From assembly GCA_964392245.1 (NCBI GenBank), contig CAYMOX010000015.1, forward strand, positions 1 to 64,000: a DNA stretch of 64,000 bases, given 5' to 3'. The DNA is from JAAUUJ01 sp964392245 (lineage in GTDB: Bacteria; Cyanobacteriota; Cyanobacteriia; Thermostichales; Thermostichaceae). The notes under the pieces are model-generated. The model was not told the DNA's origin and did no database searches. It saw only the letters and a list, made by a program, of their open reading frames with translations. A program made the position numbers and the translations under genes. Of this stretch, positions 26,549 to 35,695 are shown piece by piece (positions within the stretch are counted from its first letter, which is position 1; the number at the start of each line of letters is the position of its first letter).

Positions 26549-28306
26549 GTGCAACCTGTCGATCTCACCACCCTAAGAGCAGTCCAGCAGGATCTGGCTG
26601 CCCACTGGCTGCCCGCCCGAGTGGAAACGCTGCAGCAGCTGGATCTGTGGACCCTCTGCCTCTGTCTGCGCACCCTTCAGAATCGTCAATGGGTGCTGCT
26701 ATCCTGGCATCCTCAGGCGGCGCGGGTGCATCTTTGCCAACCTCCCCCCAAAGGATCCGAACCCTTTCCCTTTGGACAGGTGGTGCAGCGGCAACTGCGG
26801 GGACTGGCCCTTGCTCAGATTGAGTTTCTCGATCCCTGGGAGCGGGTTCTGGTCTGGCATTTTGCCCACCGTCCCGGTGAAGCAACCCTCTGGCGCCTGG
26901 ATCTGGAGGTCATGGGGCGCTACAGCAATGCGGTACTGGTGAATGGAGAAGGGATCATTGTGGCCTGCGGTCATGGGGTCAGTGAACGGCAGTCGCGGGT
27001 GCGACCTGTCCAGCCTGGATTGCTCTATCAACCCCCTCCCGCACTCACCGGGCTGATCCCCTCAGAAACAGAGACTCTCGATCAGTGGCAAGCTCAGCTC
27101 ACCGTCATCCCTGGTCCCATCCACAAGCGGCTGCTGCAGACCTATCGGGGCCTCAGCACCAGTGTGCTCCAGGCTCTGCTCCATCAGGTGGGAATTGACT
27201 GGGGTGCATCCACCACTGAGCTGAGTTCAGGGCAATGGCAGGCTCTCTATGCCTACTGGCAGGAGTGGATCCGGCGTTGCCTACTGGGGCCCTATCAACC
27301 GGGGTGGACTGCCCAGGGCTACACCGTACTGGGATGGTCGATGCAGCAGCCAGTTCCCAGCGTTCATCAGCTTCTGGATCAGTACTACGATCACCAGCTT
27401 CATCGGGAACGGTTTCAGCAGGAACGGCAGCGGCTGCAACAGAAATTAAGGACCTTGCTGAGCAAGCTTGATCAGCGCCGTCAGCAGTTTGAAGGCAGTC
27501 TACGCCAATCAGATCAGGCCGATGAGGCCAAGCTCAAGGCAGATCTGTTAATGGCTTATCTTCACCTCTGGCAGCCGGGTCTCGAGCAGCTGCAGCTTCC
27601 GGATTTTGCCAGCGGTGAGCCCGTGTCGATCCCACTCGATCCCGAAAAGAATGCTACCCAGAATGCCCAGGCCTATTACAAACAGCACCGCAAACAAAAA
27701 CGGTCGCGGGAGTACCTGCAGCCTCTCTGGCAGGCCACCATGGACGAGATCCAATATCTGGAACAAGTCGAAGCCGCCCTGGAGCAACTGGAAACCTATC
27801 GTGATCCTGGCGATCTCCAAATCCTACGAGAAATCGAAGCAGAGTTGATCAAGCAGAAGTATCTGAGCGATCCGGGCGCTGTGAAGCCTGACAGCAAGGC
27901 CGAGATCAACTTTCGTCGCTATATTTCCCCCAATGGCCTTAGCATCTGGGTGGGCCGCAATAACTGGCAAAATGATCAACTCACCTTTCGCCTGGCCCAG
28001 GATCAAGATCTCTGGTTTCATGCCCAGGAAATTCCGGGCAGCCATGTGCTGCTGCGCCTTCCCCCAGGCGGTGTTCCAGAAGAAAGTGACCTCCAAACCA
28101 CGGCCAATCTGGCCGCCTACTTCAGTCGGGCTCGTCTCAGCGATCAGGTGCCCGTCGTCTACACCCATCCCACCCATGTCTACAAACCTAAGGGATCTCG
28201 ACCGGGCATGGTGATCTACAAACATGAAACTGTGATCTGGGCTCAGCCCCAAGCCGCTGCCCTGGCAACGGCACAAGAGATCCACAAGGAGAACCGCAAA
28301 GCTTGA
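26549..28306 (+). CDS. rqcH: NFACT-family ribosome quality-control factor RqcH
   Basis: The 585-residue protein has the three parts of the family: NFACT-N (residues 1-170), a long central coiled coil (about 270-420, with HRERFQQERQRLQQKLRTLLSKL) and a C-terminal NFACT-R domain (FRRYISPNGLSIWVGRNNWQND to QDLWFHAQEIPGSHVLLR). Bacterial RqcH recruits tRNA-Ala to stalled 50S subunits to add alanine tails to stalled peptides; older annotations call it fibronectin-binding protein. The GTG start is well supported by TGGAGG. It is divergent from remA. Confidence 0.92.
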   Translation: MQPVDLTTLRAVQQDLAAHWLPARVETLQQLDLWTLCLCLRTLQNRQWVLLSWHPQAARVHLCQPPPKGSEPFPFGQVVQRQLRGLALAQIEFLDPWERVLVWHFAHRPGEATLWRLDLEVMGRYSNAVLVNGEGIIVACGHGVSERQSRVRPVQPGLLYQPPPALTGLIPSETETLDQWQAQLTVIPGPIHKRLLQTYRGLSTSVLQALLHQVGIDWGASTTELSSGQWQALYAYWQEWIRRCLLGPYQPGWTAQGYTVLGWSMQQPVPSVHQLLDQYYDHQLHRERFQQERQRLQQKLRTLLSKLDQRRQQFEGSLRQSDQADEAKLKADLLMAYLHLWQPGLEQLQLPDFASGEPVSIPLDPEKNATQNAQAYYKQHRKQKRSREYLQPLWQATMDEIQYLEQVEAALEQLETYRDPGDLQILREIEAELIKQKYLSDPGAVKPDSKAEINFRRYISPNGLSIWVGRNNWQNDQLTFRLAQDQDLWFHAQEIPGSHVLLRLPPGGVPEESDLQTTANLAAYFSRARLSDQVPVVYTHPTHVYKPKGSRPGMVIYKHETVIWAQPQAAALATAQEIHKENRKA

Positions 28307-28424
28307 CCAGGAATCCCCCCCTCCCCTGCGTTCAACCCCATCCTGCTGGACTGCAACCGACTTGCACTCTAGAGCGAGCAGCGATAGCCTGATTTGCTGA
28401 GAACAATCTTCGGGGAGGGGAATC

Positions 28425-29195
28425 GTGCTCAAAACCTGTCACGTTCTCGGATTCCCTGTCCATGTTTTTGGGGAGTCTCAGCCAGCGGAATTGGCAAGCT
28501 ATGGGGCCTGGCTGCAGGATCGGCTCCATAGGGCTGAGGGAGCTCAGGTGATCACCTGCAATCCCGAGATGATCATGCTAGCCCGCCGCGAGCCTGAATT
28601 TGCTTCGATCCTGCGTTCTGCTGAACTGGTGATCCCAGATGGAGCCGGAGTGGTGGCAGCGCTCAAGTTGCAGGGTATCTCGGTGCAGCGTTCGCCAGGG
28701 ATCGAAATTGCAGAGATGTTGATTTCCTGGGCTGCCTCTCAACCCGTGACCCTCGCCTTTTATGGAGGGAAACCTCAGGTGTCGGCCCAAGCTGCCCAGA
28801 TCTGGCGCAACCGTTGCCCGGATTTACAGTTGATCGCCGAGCATGGATATCTCACACCACCGGCGTTAGAAGCCTGGCTGGAGCGTCTTCAGACCGTGCA
28901 ACCCCAGCTGGTGCTGGTGGGATTGGGATCCCCCCGCCAGGAATACTGGATCCAGCGTCATCGTCATCTCCTGCCCCAGGCCATCTGGATCGGAGTGGGG
29001 GGGAGTTTTGATATCTGGGCGGGGGTAAAACAACGGGCTCCCTACCTCTGGCGTGCATCTCAGCTGGAATGGATGTATCGTCTTTACCAGGAGCCGTGGC
29101 GATGGCAGCGAATGTTGGTTCTGCCCCATTTTGCCTGGCTGGTGTTACACTCAACCCTTCCCTTCCATCACTCTCACCCCGACTCCCACCCCTGA
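28425..29195 (+). CDS. WecG/TagA/CpsF-family glycosyltransferase
   Basis: The 256-residue protein has the GT26 signatures: ITCNPEMIMLARREPEF with the catalytic-region Asn/Pro, VIPDGAGVVAALKL, a PGIEIAEML segment, FYGGKP, and VLVGLGSPRQEYWI near residue 165, then GVGGSFDIWAG. It transfers a sugar (N-acetylmannosaminuronate or similar) onto undecaprenyl-linked acceptors at the membrane during cell-surface polymer synthesis. The GTG start follows GGGGAGGGG. It stands apart from the surface polysaccharide module at 43.8-48.4 kb but could serve the same process. Confidence 0.9.
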   Translation: MLKTCHVLGFPVHVFGESQPAELASYGAWLQDRLHRAEGAQVITCNPEMIMLARREPEFASILRSAELVIPDGAGVVAALKLQGISVQRSPGIEIAEMLISWAASQPVTLAFYGGKPQVSAQAAQIWRNRCPDLQLIAEHGYLTPPALEAWLERLQTVQPQLVLVGLGSPRQEYWIQRHRHLLPQAIWIGVGGSFDIWAGVKQRAPYLWRASQLEWMYRLYQEPWRWQRMLVLPHFAWLVLHSTLPFHHSHPDSHP

Positions 29196-29352
29196 TGTTT
29201 CTGATCATTTCTGCCGGAGTATGGTATCTATTTCTATGGTTCCTGCCGATACGAGTTGGAACATCAGGTCGGTGTAAGCTGCGATGTTGGCAAGGCAGCA
29301 GTCACCTTAGCAACTGACATAAACCTGATCCCATTTGGAGAAGGAGAAGCCC

Positions 29353-30198
29353 TTGGTTAGTCAATACGCCATTCCCACCCTTGAGTTAGATTCTGATTCC
29401 TCCCTCAGCCGTTCTATTCAGCCCCTGCAAAGGCAGAGCCCTCTACCCGTGCGGGAACCCTTGCAGGAAGAGTGGGAGCTTGACGAGAGACCTCTATCGG
29501 ACTCGGTTGGCAAAGGGTATGTCCGCGCCATGCCGGTTGTGGTGGAATTGGAACAGGTGACCAAACTGTTTCCCAACGGCACCTGTGTTCTGGATAATGT
29601 CAATCTCCAGATCAATCAGGGAGAGTTTGTTTACATCACAGGGGTGTCGGGAGCCGGTAAATCAACCCTTTTGCGCCTTCTGTACGGAGCAGATCAGGCA
29701 ACCTCCGGTACGGTAATGGTCAACGATGTCTGTCTCAATCGCATCTCCAGCCGCTCTCTGGCGCTTCTGCGGCGGCGCTTAGGGGTGGTCTACCAGGATT
29801 ACCGTTTGCTGGCCAACCGAACGGTCAGTGAAAATGTGGCCTTTGTCCTACGGGCTCAGGGGATGGCCCCCTGGGAAATCAAGCGCCGTCTTGGACCCAC
29901 GCTGAAAATGGTGGGCCTCCTGGACAAAATCGATCGCTTTCCTCATGAACTCTCTGGAGGTGAGCAACAGCGCCTCAGCTTAGCCCGTGCCATTGTCAAT
30001 ACTCCCGTTGTCCTGATCGCCGATGAGCCGACAGGAAACCTGGATCGGGAAAACTCCCTGCTGGTGCTTCAGATCCTGCAACGTCTGAACTCCTTTGGGG
30101 TCACCATTCTCATGACCAGCCATGATCCCTATCTGATTGAACGAACGCAGCACCGTGTCCTGCGAATTGAAGAAGGACAGGTGTACGACATCCGTTGA
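29353..30198 (+). CDS. ftsE: FtsE-like ABC ATPase with N-terminal extension
   Basis: The ABC core (about residues 60-281) has Walker A GVSGAGKST, Q-loop VYQDYRLL, signature LSGGEQQRLSLARA and Walker B VLIADEPTGNLD followed by the H-loop MTSHD. QDYRLLANRTVSENVAF matches FtsE, which works with FtsX to activate septal peptidoglycan hydrolases. Ahead lies a charged extension of about 55 residues, absent from classic FtsE. No ftsX neighbour is seen. TTG at 29353 is chosen since AAGGAG lies six bases upstream; a TTG at 29335 is less likely. Confidence 0.85.
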   Translation: MVSQYAIPTLELDSDSSLSRSIQPLQRQSPLPVREPLQEEWELDERPLSDSVGKGYVRAMPVVVELEQVTKLFPNGTCVLDNVNLQINQGEFVYITGVSGAGKSTLLRLLYGADQATSGTVMVNDVCLNRISSRSLALLRRRLGVVYQDYRLLANRTVSENVAFVLRAQGMAPWEIKRRLGPTLKMVGLLDKIDRFPHELSGGEQQRLSLARAIVNTPVVLIADEPTGNLDRENSLLVLQILQRLNSFGVTILMTSHDPYLIERTQHRVLRIEEGQVYDIR

Positions 30199-30244
30199 CG
30201 AGGCTGGAGTTAAAGAGCAGGGGTGAGGCTGCGCCCTAGAGAAC

Positions 30245-30916
30245 CTATCGGGTGGCAGCCACCTGCATCGAAGCTCTAGGGGAAGAGGAGGAATGCCCCA
30301 GATCATGAAAGGTTTCACCGGGTCGGACTGGACGGGTAATGGCCTCCCGATCCAGTTCATCCCAGTTGGGAGCAGGGGGTGGGGCGGGGACAATGGGCTC
30401 TGGAGGAGAAGCAACTCCACCAGCGGTATCACGGGAAACGGTGGCCTGCAGGCGGCGGCGGAAGATCTTGAGCTGTTTCTGTTCCAGGGCCTCCGGCACA
30501 TGCCGCATAAAAAGAACGTGCAGTTGTCTTTGCTGCAATTCAAACTGCTGCTTGAGCTGAGCATAGAGCTCTCGGGCCCCGGCTTGACAGGGTTGTTTGG
30601 GGTTGCGTTCTGCTTCATGCAGAAAAGCGGTTGCCAGGGGTATTAGATCTGAGAGGGAATCTTCAAATTGCTTGATGCGCAGCGCCAGCACATCATCACC
30701 TTCTGCCTGCTGCCGCAAAGGCGGGAAGAATCCATGCCGCATCAGCTGGACATGGCGAGAGAGTCGATGGCGCAACTGTTGCACAATCTGCCGACGAGCA
30801 TCCGCCTGTCCAGGAGCATCCCCCAGCTCAATCAAGCGATGCAGTAACTCCAGCACCGTAAATTGCTGACTCCGGCAGAGGGCCAGCAGCGGTCGGTCAG
30901 ACAGTGTTGACGGCAT
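30245..30916 (-). CDS. Helical protein, possibly hemerythrin-like with degenerate ligands
   Basis: The 223-residue protein is mostly helical. Its N-terminal 150 residues have the rhythm of a four-helix HHE bundle (VLELLHRLIELGD; HRLSRHVQLMRHGFFPPLR; LIPLATAFLHEAE; LYAQLKQQFELQQRQLHVLFM), and FFPPLR recalls the hemerythrin FYPxL stretch. The E/H ligand pattern is incomplete, so metal binding is doubtful. The C-terminal 70 residues are Pro-rich and disordered. ATG 30916 follows AGGGAG. The function is unknown and the family guess is weak. Confidence 0.5.
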   Translation of the reverse strand: MPSTLSDRPLLALCRSQQFTVLELLHRLIELGDAPGQADARRQIVQQLRHRLSRHVQLMRHGFFPPLRQQAEGDDVLALRIKQFEDSLSDLIPLATAFLHEAERNPKQPCQAGARELYAQLKQQFELQQRQLHVLFMRHVPEALEQKQLKIFRRRLQATVSRDTAGGVASPPEPIVPAPPPAPNWDELDREAITRPVRPGETFHDLGHSSSSPRASMQVAATR

Positions 30917-31014
30917 GTGGAGACTCCCTAACAGGCCATAATCACAATTCATGCTAACTTTATAAACTTGATTTCACATGCGTAAAGCTACCTAAGCTAT
31001 CAAAAGGATAATGT

Positions 31015-31887
31015 TCAGCTGCTAAGGTTGGGTGCCCACCGGGCTTTCCAGGCCGACGTTGATTCCAGTGATGATCGCTGTTGCTCCTGTTGGCGCTGGT
31101 GCTGGATTCCTTCGCGAGGCGAGGAAAGGAAAGGATCGCGGTAGGGGACAGCCGCTCGGGTGTGCAGGTGTTCTTGCTCTGCTGGAGAAAGGGGAGGCAG
31201 CGGAACTGGACTGGGAGAGGCCACAGTTCCCGGCCAGGGACGTCCCACTGGCGGGGTTGATCCGATAGTAAATCCAGCTTCCAGTAGAGCGGATCGCACG
31301 GCAGCAGCACAGGAGTAGGTGGTCAGCCGTCCGTGGGGATGCATGCGCTGGCGAATGGCCCTGAAAAGCTCCACAGTCCATAATTCTGGACAGACCGAGG
31401 GGGAAAAGGGATCAAAAAAGACGGCATCCGCCCAGCCCAGGGGGATCTGATTTAAAGTTTGCCGTGCATCTCCCCAGATCAACTGGGCCTCCAGGTTTGG
31501 GGTTTGAAGCATGCCAGTCTCCACCAGCGCTTGCCAATCAAGCTGTTGTTTGCTTCCAAAGCCGATCCCCTGTTGGCAGGCGAAATGGGGCACCTCGGGA
31601 GAACGTTCCAACCCGATCAACTGGATCTTGCATTCTGGATCTTGTTCCCAGATCCACTCCAATGCGACTCCGGCGTTATATCCCAGGCCAAAGCAGACAT
31701 CGAGCAGACGGATCGGCGTCTTCCGGTTTAGTGTTTCCGGCAGGAGAGAGGGACGGACAAATTTTTCCAGAGCTTCCTGCCGAGCTCCACTGGTGTTGTG
31801 ATAAGCCTGGCGGAACTCTTGAGAAAAGAAGGTCAGGGATCCATCCGCGGTTGTGATGATCTCTGGGGTGGTCAAGTCAGGAGCCAA
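31015..31887 (-). CDS. MnmC-like tRNA-modification methyltransferase domain protein
   Basis: The 290-residue protein matches the methyltransferase half of MnmC: an N-terminal TTADGSLTFFSQEFRQAYHN, SAM site LLDVCFGLGYNAGVALEWI (about residues 61-79), GDARQTLNQIP and FFDPFSPSVCPELWT, and SCAAAVRSALLEAGF. MnmC methylates 5-aminomethyl-2-thiouridine at tRNA position 34. The FAD oxidase half of enterobacterial MnmC is absent, as in many cyanobacteria. The TTG start (31887) is five bases after the NTF2-like stop, the last gene of a three-gene operon. Confidence 0.83.
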   Translation of the reverse strand: MAPDLTTPEIITTADGSLTFFSQEFRQAYHNTSGARQEALEKFVRPSLLPETLNRKTPIRLLDVCFGLGYNAGVALEWIWEQDPECKIQLIGLERSPEVPHFACQQGIGFGSKQQLDWQALVETGMLQTPNLEAQLIWGDARQTLNQIPLGWADAVFFDPFSPSVCPELWTVELFRAIRQRMHPHGRLTTYSCAAAVRSALLEAGFTIGSTPPVGRPWPGTVASPSPVPLPPLSPAEQEHLHTRAAVPYRDPFLSSPREGIQHQRQQEQQRSSLESTSAWKARWAPNLSS

Positions 31888-31892
31888 TAGCC

Positions 31893-32285
31893 TCAGCGCA
31901 GCAGGGGACTACCGTGATGGTGAACAAGGTACCATGTCGATCCCATGAACTCAAAAACATTGGTGGCCGTGGTGCGAGATTCGATCCGACGCCGACCGGC
32001 AACCTGTAACACCTTTTCCACCAGCACCACATAGGCCAGGGGAGGATGGCAGTCAATTCCCAAAATTTCGGTCTCAATCTCAAGGTAGTCGGTGGCCCGA
32101 AAGATCTGTTCCCAGGACTGATGAATCGCATCCCACCCCTTGAGAGCATGGCGCCCAGGATGAATGCAAAGGCTGGCCACACCCTGCGACCAAATGGCAG
32201 ACATGGCCTCCAGATCTCGTTTTTCAAAGGCACGATAAAAGGAGTGGTTGGCAGCCAACACCGCTTCCTGTTCAGCCTGATTCAT
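31893..32285 (-). CDS. NTF2-like (SnoaL-type) domain protein
   Basis: The 130 residues form one NTF2-like fold: the helical start LAANHSFYRAFEKRDLEAMSAIWS, CIHPGRHALKGWDAIHQSWEQIF, and beta strands ending TNVFEFMGSTWYLVHHHGSPL. Such proteins bind small ligands or act as isomerases; none can be assigned. It overlaps the DUF309 gene by 14 bases and precedes mnmC by five, so the three are one operon. The start ATG at 32285 is firm because of the overlap. Confidence 0.82.
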   Translation of the reverse strand: MNQAEQEAVLAANHSFYRAFEKRDLEAMSAIWSQGVASLCIHPGRHALKGWDAIHQSWEQIFRATDYLEIETEILGIDCHPPLAYVVLVEKVLQVAGRRRIESRTTATNVFEFMGSTWYLVHHHGSPLLR

Positions 32286-32652
32286 GAGACCTCCAGTGCC
32301 AAAGGGGACGAGGGGATTCTGCTAAAGCGGACAGCTGATCCGGTCCCCAGTTTTGCAATTGGGTCAGATTTCGCTGATTTGCTTCCACCAGCGCTTCCAC
32401 ATCCAGGTGAGCAAAGGCGGGACAGTAATCCCCTAACTTGGCAATGCTCTCTCCCAGCAGTAGGACCGCCCCGCGCCAGTTTCCCCGCTCCAGGTGATAA
32501 TAGGCAACTGCTGCCTGCAACAGCCCCTGGTAAAACCGCCGCTCTGGATCCAGTGCCTCAGTCCATAAGGCTTCCAGTGTGTCGTGGCAGGCGTAGTAGT
32601 CCCCCGCATTAAATTGATCAACCGCACATTTGAGGATGTCAGAGTCTTGCAT
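32272..32652 (-). CDS. DUF309 domain protein
   Basis: The 126 residues contain the DUF309 motif set: FNAGDYYACHDTLEALW (about residues 13-29), RRFYQGLLQAAVAYYHLERGNWRGAVLLL (about 38-66). The family is common in cyanobacteria and plant plastids and is of unknown function; the helical H-x3-E pattern suggests a binding fold. It is the first gene of the DUF309/NTF2-like/MnmC operon. Confidence 0.88.
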   Translation of the reverse strand: MQDSDILKCAVDQFNAGDYYACHDTLEALWTEALDPERRFYQGLLQAAVAYYHLERGNWRGAVLLLGESIAKLGDYCPAFAHLDVEALVEANQRNLTQLQNWGPDQLSALAESPRPLWHWRSHESG

Positions 32653-32770
32653 TAACTGTCACCAAACCCTGACCTGATCACACCATCCCCATCATAAGTT
32701 ACGAAACTTGCTCCCCTGACTGCTGTAAGCTCATAAAGTTGCATTTCTGTAACACTACAGGATTCGGATC

Positions 32771-33979
32771 ATGGTTGAGGGTGTTCTGCCTTTGGCGCTG
32801 ACACTGGCAATGACAGACATGGGTTCAGCAGCGATGGCTCCAGGTGGCAGGCCGGTTTTGCTGGCTCAAGGCATGGATATCTCAAGACCGCAGTCAAGTG
32901 TCTCGGGTGCACAGCTACCGGATCATGGATCATCGTCCGAGGCAAACCAGGGAATGAACGGAGGTGCTCCCGCTGCCGCGCCTCTCCCCATCACCATGCC
33001 CACGCTTCTGGAGTCGAGCCCAGGAGGAAACCTGACCGGAGATATGTCAACTTCCCCTCCCCCGATCAGCATTCCTCCAGAACTGGCTCCTGCCGGAATT
33101 GATCCAGCCACTATTACCGGAGTTCTCAACGCGGTGGATCGCTTGACCCCAGGTGGGTTGGAGTCCTTACCGATTCCCAGTGAAATCCTTTCAGGATCAA
33201 TGGTGGAGTCTCCCTCGATTCCCAATCAGATCGATGCCATTCTCTCAGTTGGAGCAAGTGAGCGATCCAATCCCTCTGGCGGGTTTGAAGATCTGGCCAA
33301 CTCTTTCCCCCTGGAATCAACGCTTCAACCTGCGAATTTGCCCAATCCGATCATCCAGGATTTGATGGGTGGCACTGCTGCACGGCCAACCGCTGCTATC
33401 CAGGCCATGGATCTTTCGGATAGCCTAGCGATTTCGCGGGCAAGTTCGGGAGCGGGTGCGGTGGATCGGCCACCCTTTTCTTTCAATCCGCTGGATACTC
33501 CCGAGATTCCACTCGCCTCTGTTGTCGAGGGAAGACAAATCGCAGATCTGTCGGCCAGTGGTGTCGCAACCCTTTCCCGTAGTCTCTCCACTCTGACCAG
33601 TCGCTCTCAGTCTGCTGAGCTCGGAGCCAGTTTATCGGCACCCTTGGCGGGGGGATCGGGGGCAGGGGGTTATATGGCTCCGGTGTGTCCCACGGTGGGA
33701 GAACCCCTGGCGGTAGGGCTGCGCAAGTTTGTAAAGTTGACTCACGATCTATCCAAAGCCCATGACCGTGAAAATCGGATCCGGTTAGAACGGGAGCTGT
33801 ATGAACAGGGATTGAAGCTCCCTGAACTTGCGGGTGCAGATCCCACGCTCAAGCAAGCCATGGAGGGCACACTTTCCCTGGACTGTGATCAGCTGGTGTC
33901 TGAAGTGACGCAGACATTGCAACAGGTGGCTGACTATTTAGGAGCGATGCGAGATATCCGTACCGGCATTCTGTGGTAG
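32771..33979 (+). CDS. Exported low-complexity protein of unknown function
   Basis: The 402-residue protein starts with a hydrophobic segment that may be a signal sequence (MVEGVLPLALTLAMTDMGSA), though it lacks a basic N-region. Residues 30-300 are rich in Pro, Ser, Gly and Ala without repeats. The last 100 residues form a compact helical domain (GLRKFVKLTHDLSKAHDRENRIRLERELYEQGL to TLQQVADYLGAM) with two cysteines, one (CPTVGEP) at its border. No family is recognised. It is followed on the same strand by another secreted protein gene. Confidence 0.6.
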   Translation: MVEGVLPLALTLAMTDMGSAAMAPGGRPVLLAQGMDISRPQSSVSGAQLPDHGSSSEANQGMNGGAPAAAPLPITMPTLLESSPGGNLTGDMSTSPPPISIPPELAPAGIDPATITGVLNAVDRLTPGGLESLPIPSEILSGSMVESPSIPNQIDAILSVGASERSNPSGGFEDLANSFPLESTLQPANLPNPIIQDLMGGTAARPTAAIQAMDLSDSLAISRASSGAGAVDRPPFSFNPLDTPEIPLASVVEGRQIADLSASGVATLSRSLSTLTSRSQSAELGASLSAPLAGGSGAGGYMAPVCPTVGEPLAVGLRKFVKLTHDLSKAHDRENRIRLERELYEQGLKLPELAGADPTLKQAMEGTLSLDCDQLVSEVTQTLQQVADYLGAMRDIRTGILW

Positions 33980-34155
33980 CACGATGGCTACCTCCTCGTT
34001 CAGATCCACAATCTCATCATCCATTGATCAAATTCGGGCGAATTCTCAGGTAGCTGCAGCTTTTTACCCATCTTGTTACAGGAGATCCTCAGCAGACTCT
34101 GGCTGAATGAGTTGTGTACTCAGTCATGAGTTACCTTTACAACTAAGGATCCTGT

Positions 34156-35337
34156 ATGAACAGAGTTTCAGCACTGGTAATCAGTGTTCTGCTGGCGTCA
34201 ATGCCCACATGGACTGCAATGGCTTCACCCGAGGGGATCAATGAAGCCAAGACTTTGCTTTCCACTGCTTCAGAGGCTTCTGGAAGGCCCGCCTACTCGG
34301 AAGCAACCGCTGTGGATTTCAAAGCTAGTGACAATGTCTTTTTAAAAAGTGCACTGGCGGTTGATTTCACCCCAGGGAAGGCCAATGTGACCTTGCCTTT
34401 GTATATGGGTTTGTCTCCCAAGGGTGATCCCGTTTACTACATTATTACTGAGGCTTCTGAATTTGACGTTGCACAAACACTAGGGGTCAACTATGCCCCA
34501 AAGATGAAAAATGTCATTGGCACAGAAGGGGCACAAATTGTCACGCTTAAGGATGGGATCGTTCAATTTGTGGGCAATGTGGATTTCTCACCAGAGTATC
34601 AGGTGGAGCCCGGATCTCCGGATGCTTTTCCCCCGAAGGTCGCGAATCCTGGCGCGATTGCTGATGCTCAGTGGTCTTCGATGGTGGTTATGCCCAGTGG
34701 AGGGGTGATCAACGCCCAGATCGTGCATAATGCCAGCGGTAGCCATGATCGCCTGCTGGATATCGATATCGAGAAGATGACGGTCACCATGTCGATCCTG
34801 GATGGATTTCAAGGAGGTCGCCAGTACTTTTACCATCTGGTGACCGATGTCTCTGCCGATGTGCCGTCGGTTCTGGAAAAGGGGGTGTTTGCTCCTCGTC
34901 TGGCCAAGATCCCTGCGTTTGCTCAGTCTACCCCTTCCGATCCTTCGGCACTGTTGGGCTTTTCTCCGGTGTTGAATGGGATCAGTGACACCAGTACCGC
35001 ACAGCATCAAGGGTTTGTGGCTTCGCTTTTGAATAACGGCATCGATCCGATCAATGTCTTTCCGATCCCACCTGCGAATGAGGATGCTTCTGCCGAAAAC
35101 AACTACAGCCCCCTTTGGGATGCTCATGTCAGCATGTGGACCGATGAAGCCATTGCAACCAACAAGGTTAGACGCATTACTTCGTTCGAGGATCTGGATG
35201 GGTTGGTAAAGGCAGGACTGGTGACGGATGCCTTCATTAATCCAGAAGGACCCGAGAATCCCTGGTTATCCGGGCTTCGCTCTACCCAGGTGGTGATCAA
35301 CTGTCCAGTGATTGCTCACCCGATTCTGTCTAACTAA
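34156..35337 (+). CDS. Secreted protein of unknown function
   Basis: The 393-residue protein has a good signal peptide (MNRVSALVISVLLASMPTWTAMA, cleavage near residue 23). The mature part includes PLYMGLSPKGDPVYYIITEASEFDVAQ, YAPKMKNV and a C-terminal SPLWDAHVSMWTDEAIATNKVRRI block. The layout suggests an all-beta, possibly metal- or cofactor-binding extracytoplasmic domain; I suspect DUF7482-like proteins but cannot confirm. The start is supported by AAGGA. It ends 350 bases before the MATE gene, and that gap holds the DnaA-box cluster. Confidence 0.7.
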   Translation: MNRVSALVISVLLASMPTWTAMASPEGINEAKTLLSTASEASGRPAYSEATAVDFKASDNVFLKSALAVDFTPGKANVTLPLYMGLSPKGDPVYYIITEASEFDVAQTLGVNYAPKMKNVIGTEGAQIVTLKDGIVQFVGNVDFSPEYQVEPGSPDAFPPKVANPGAIADAQWSSMVVMPSGGVINAQIVHNASGSHDRLLDIDIEKMTVTMSILDGFQGGRQYFYHLVTDVSADVPSVLEKGVFAPRLAKIPAFAQSTPSDPSALLGFSPVLNGISDTSTAQHQGFVASLLNNGIDPINVFPIPPANEDASAENNYSPLWDAHVSMWTDEAIATNKVRRITSFEDLDGLVKAGLVTDAFINPEGPENPWLSGLRSTQVVINCPVIAHPILSN

Positions 35338-35551
35338 CGAACCTATTCAAAGGGGATCTGCCGGATCGGTGAATCTGGTCATGGTCAGAATTCATCGATC
35401 TTTTCTCGTCAGTCGATCAAGAACTCCCTGCTTGCTCAGCTCTGTGAGCTACAAGGATCAATCCCCCCCGATGGATTGCACCAAACACCAGCACACACCT
35501 CAGGAAAACACCACCAGGATGATTATGCAGCAAATCCCACTCAGACCGGAG

Positions 35552-35695
35552 TTTTCCACAGGTCAGGCCCGAAAATAAATCATTCCCGTAGCTTTCCACA
35601 GGAAATCGGCGTTCTTAACAGCAAAAGGGCACCTTTTCCACAGGAGCCTAGATCCTGCTTCCTGTTTTCCACACAACGTTGAGGAACTATCCACG
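35552..35695 (+). other. Cluster of DnaA boxes: candidate replication origin or DnaA-titration site
   Basis: Nine-base boxes TTTTCCACA (35552, 35634, 35665) and CTTTCCACA (35592), plus the weaker CTATCCACG (35687), lie in one orientation at spacings of 40, 42, 31 and 22 bases. These are near whole multiples of the 10.5-base helical turn, so boxes would sit on one DNA face. TTTTCCACA is the cyanobacterial DnaA-box type. The cluster is in a 350-base gene-free gap between convergent genes. AAAATAAAT at 35572-35580 is the only AT-rich patch, so an unwinding element is not clear, and no dnaA or dnaN is in the window. oriC is possible; datA- or DARS-like control is the alternative. Confidence 0.6.
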
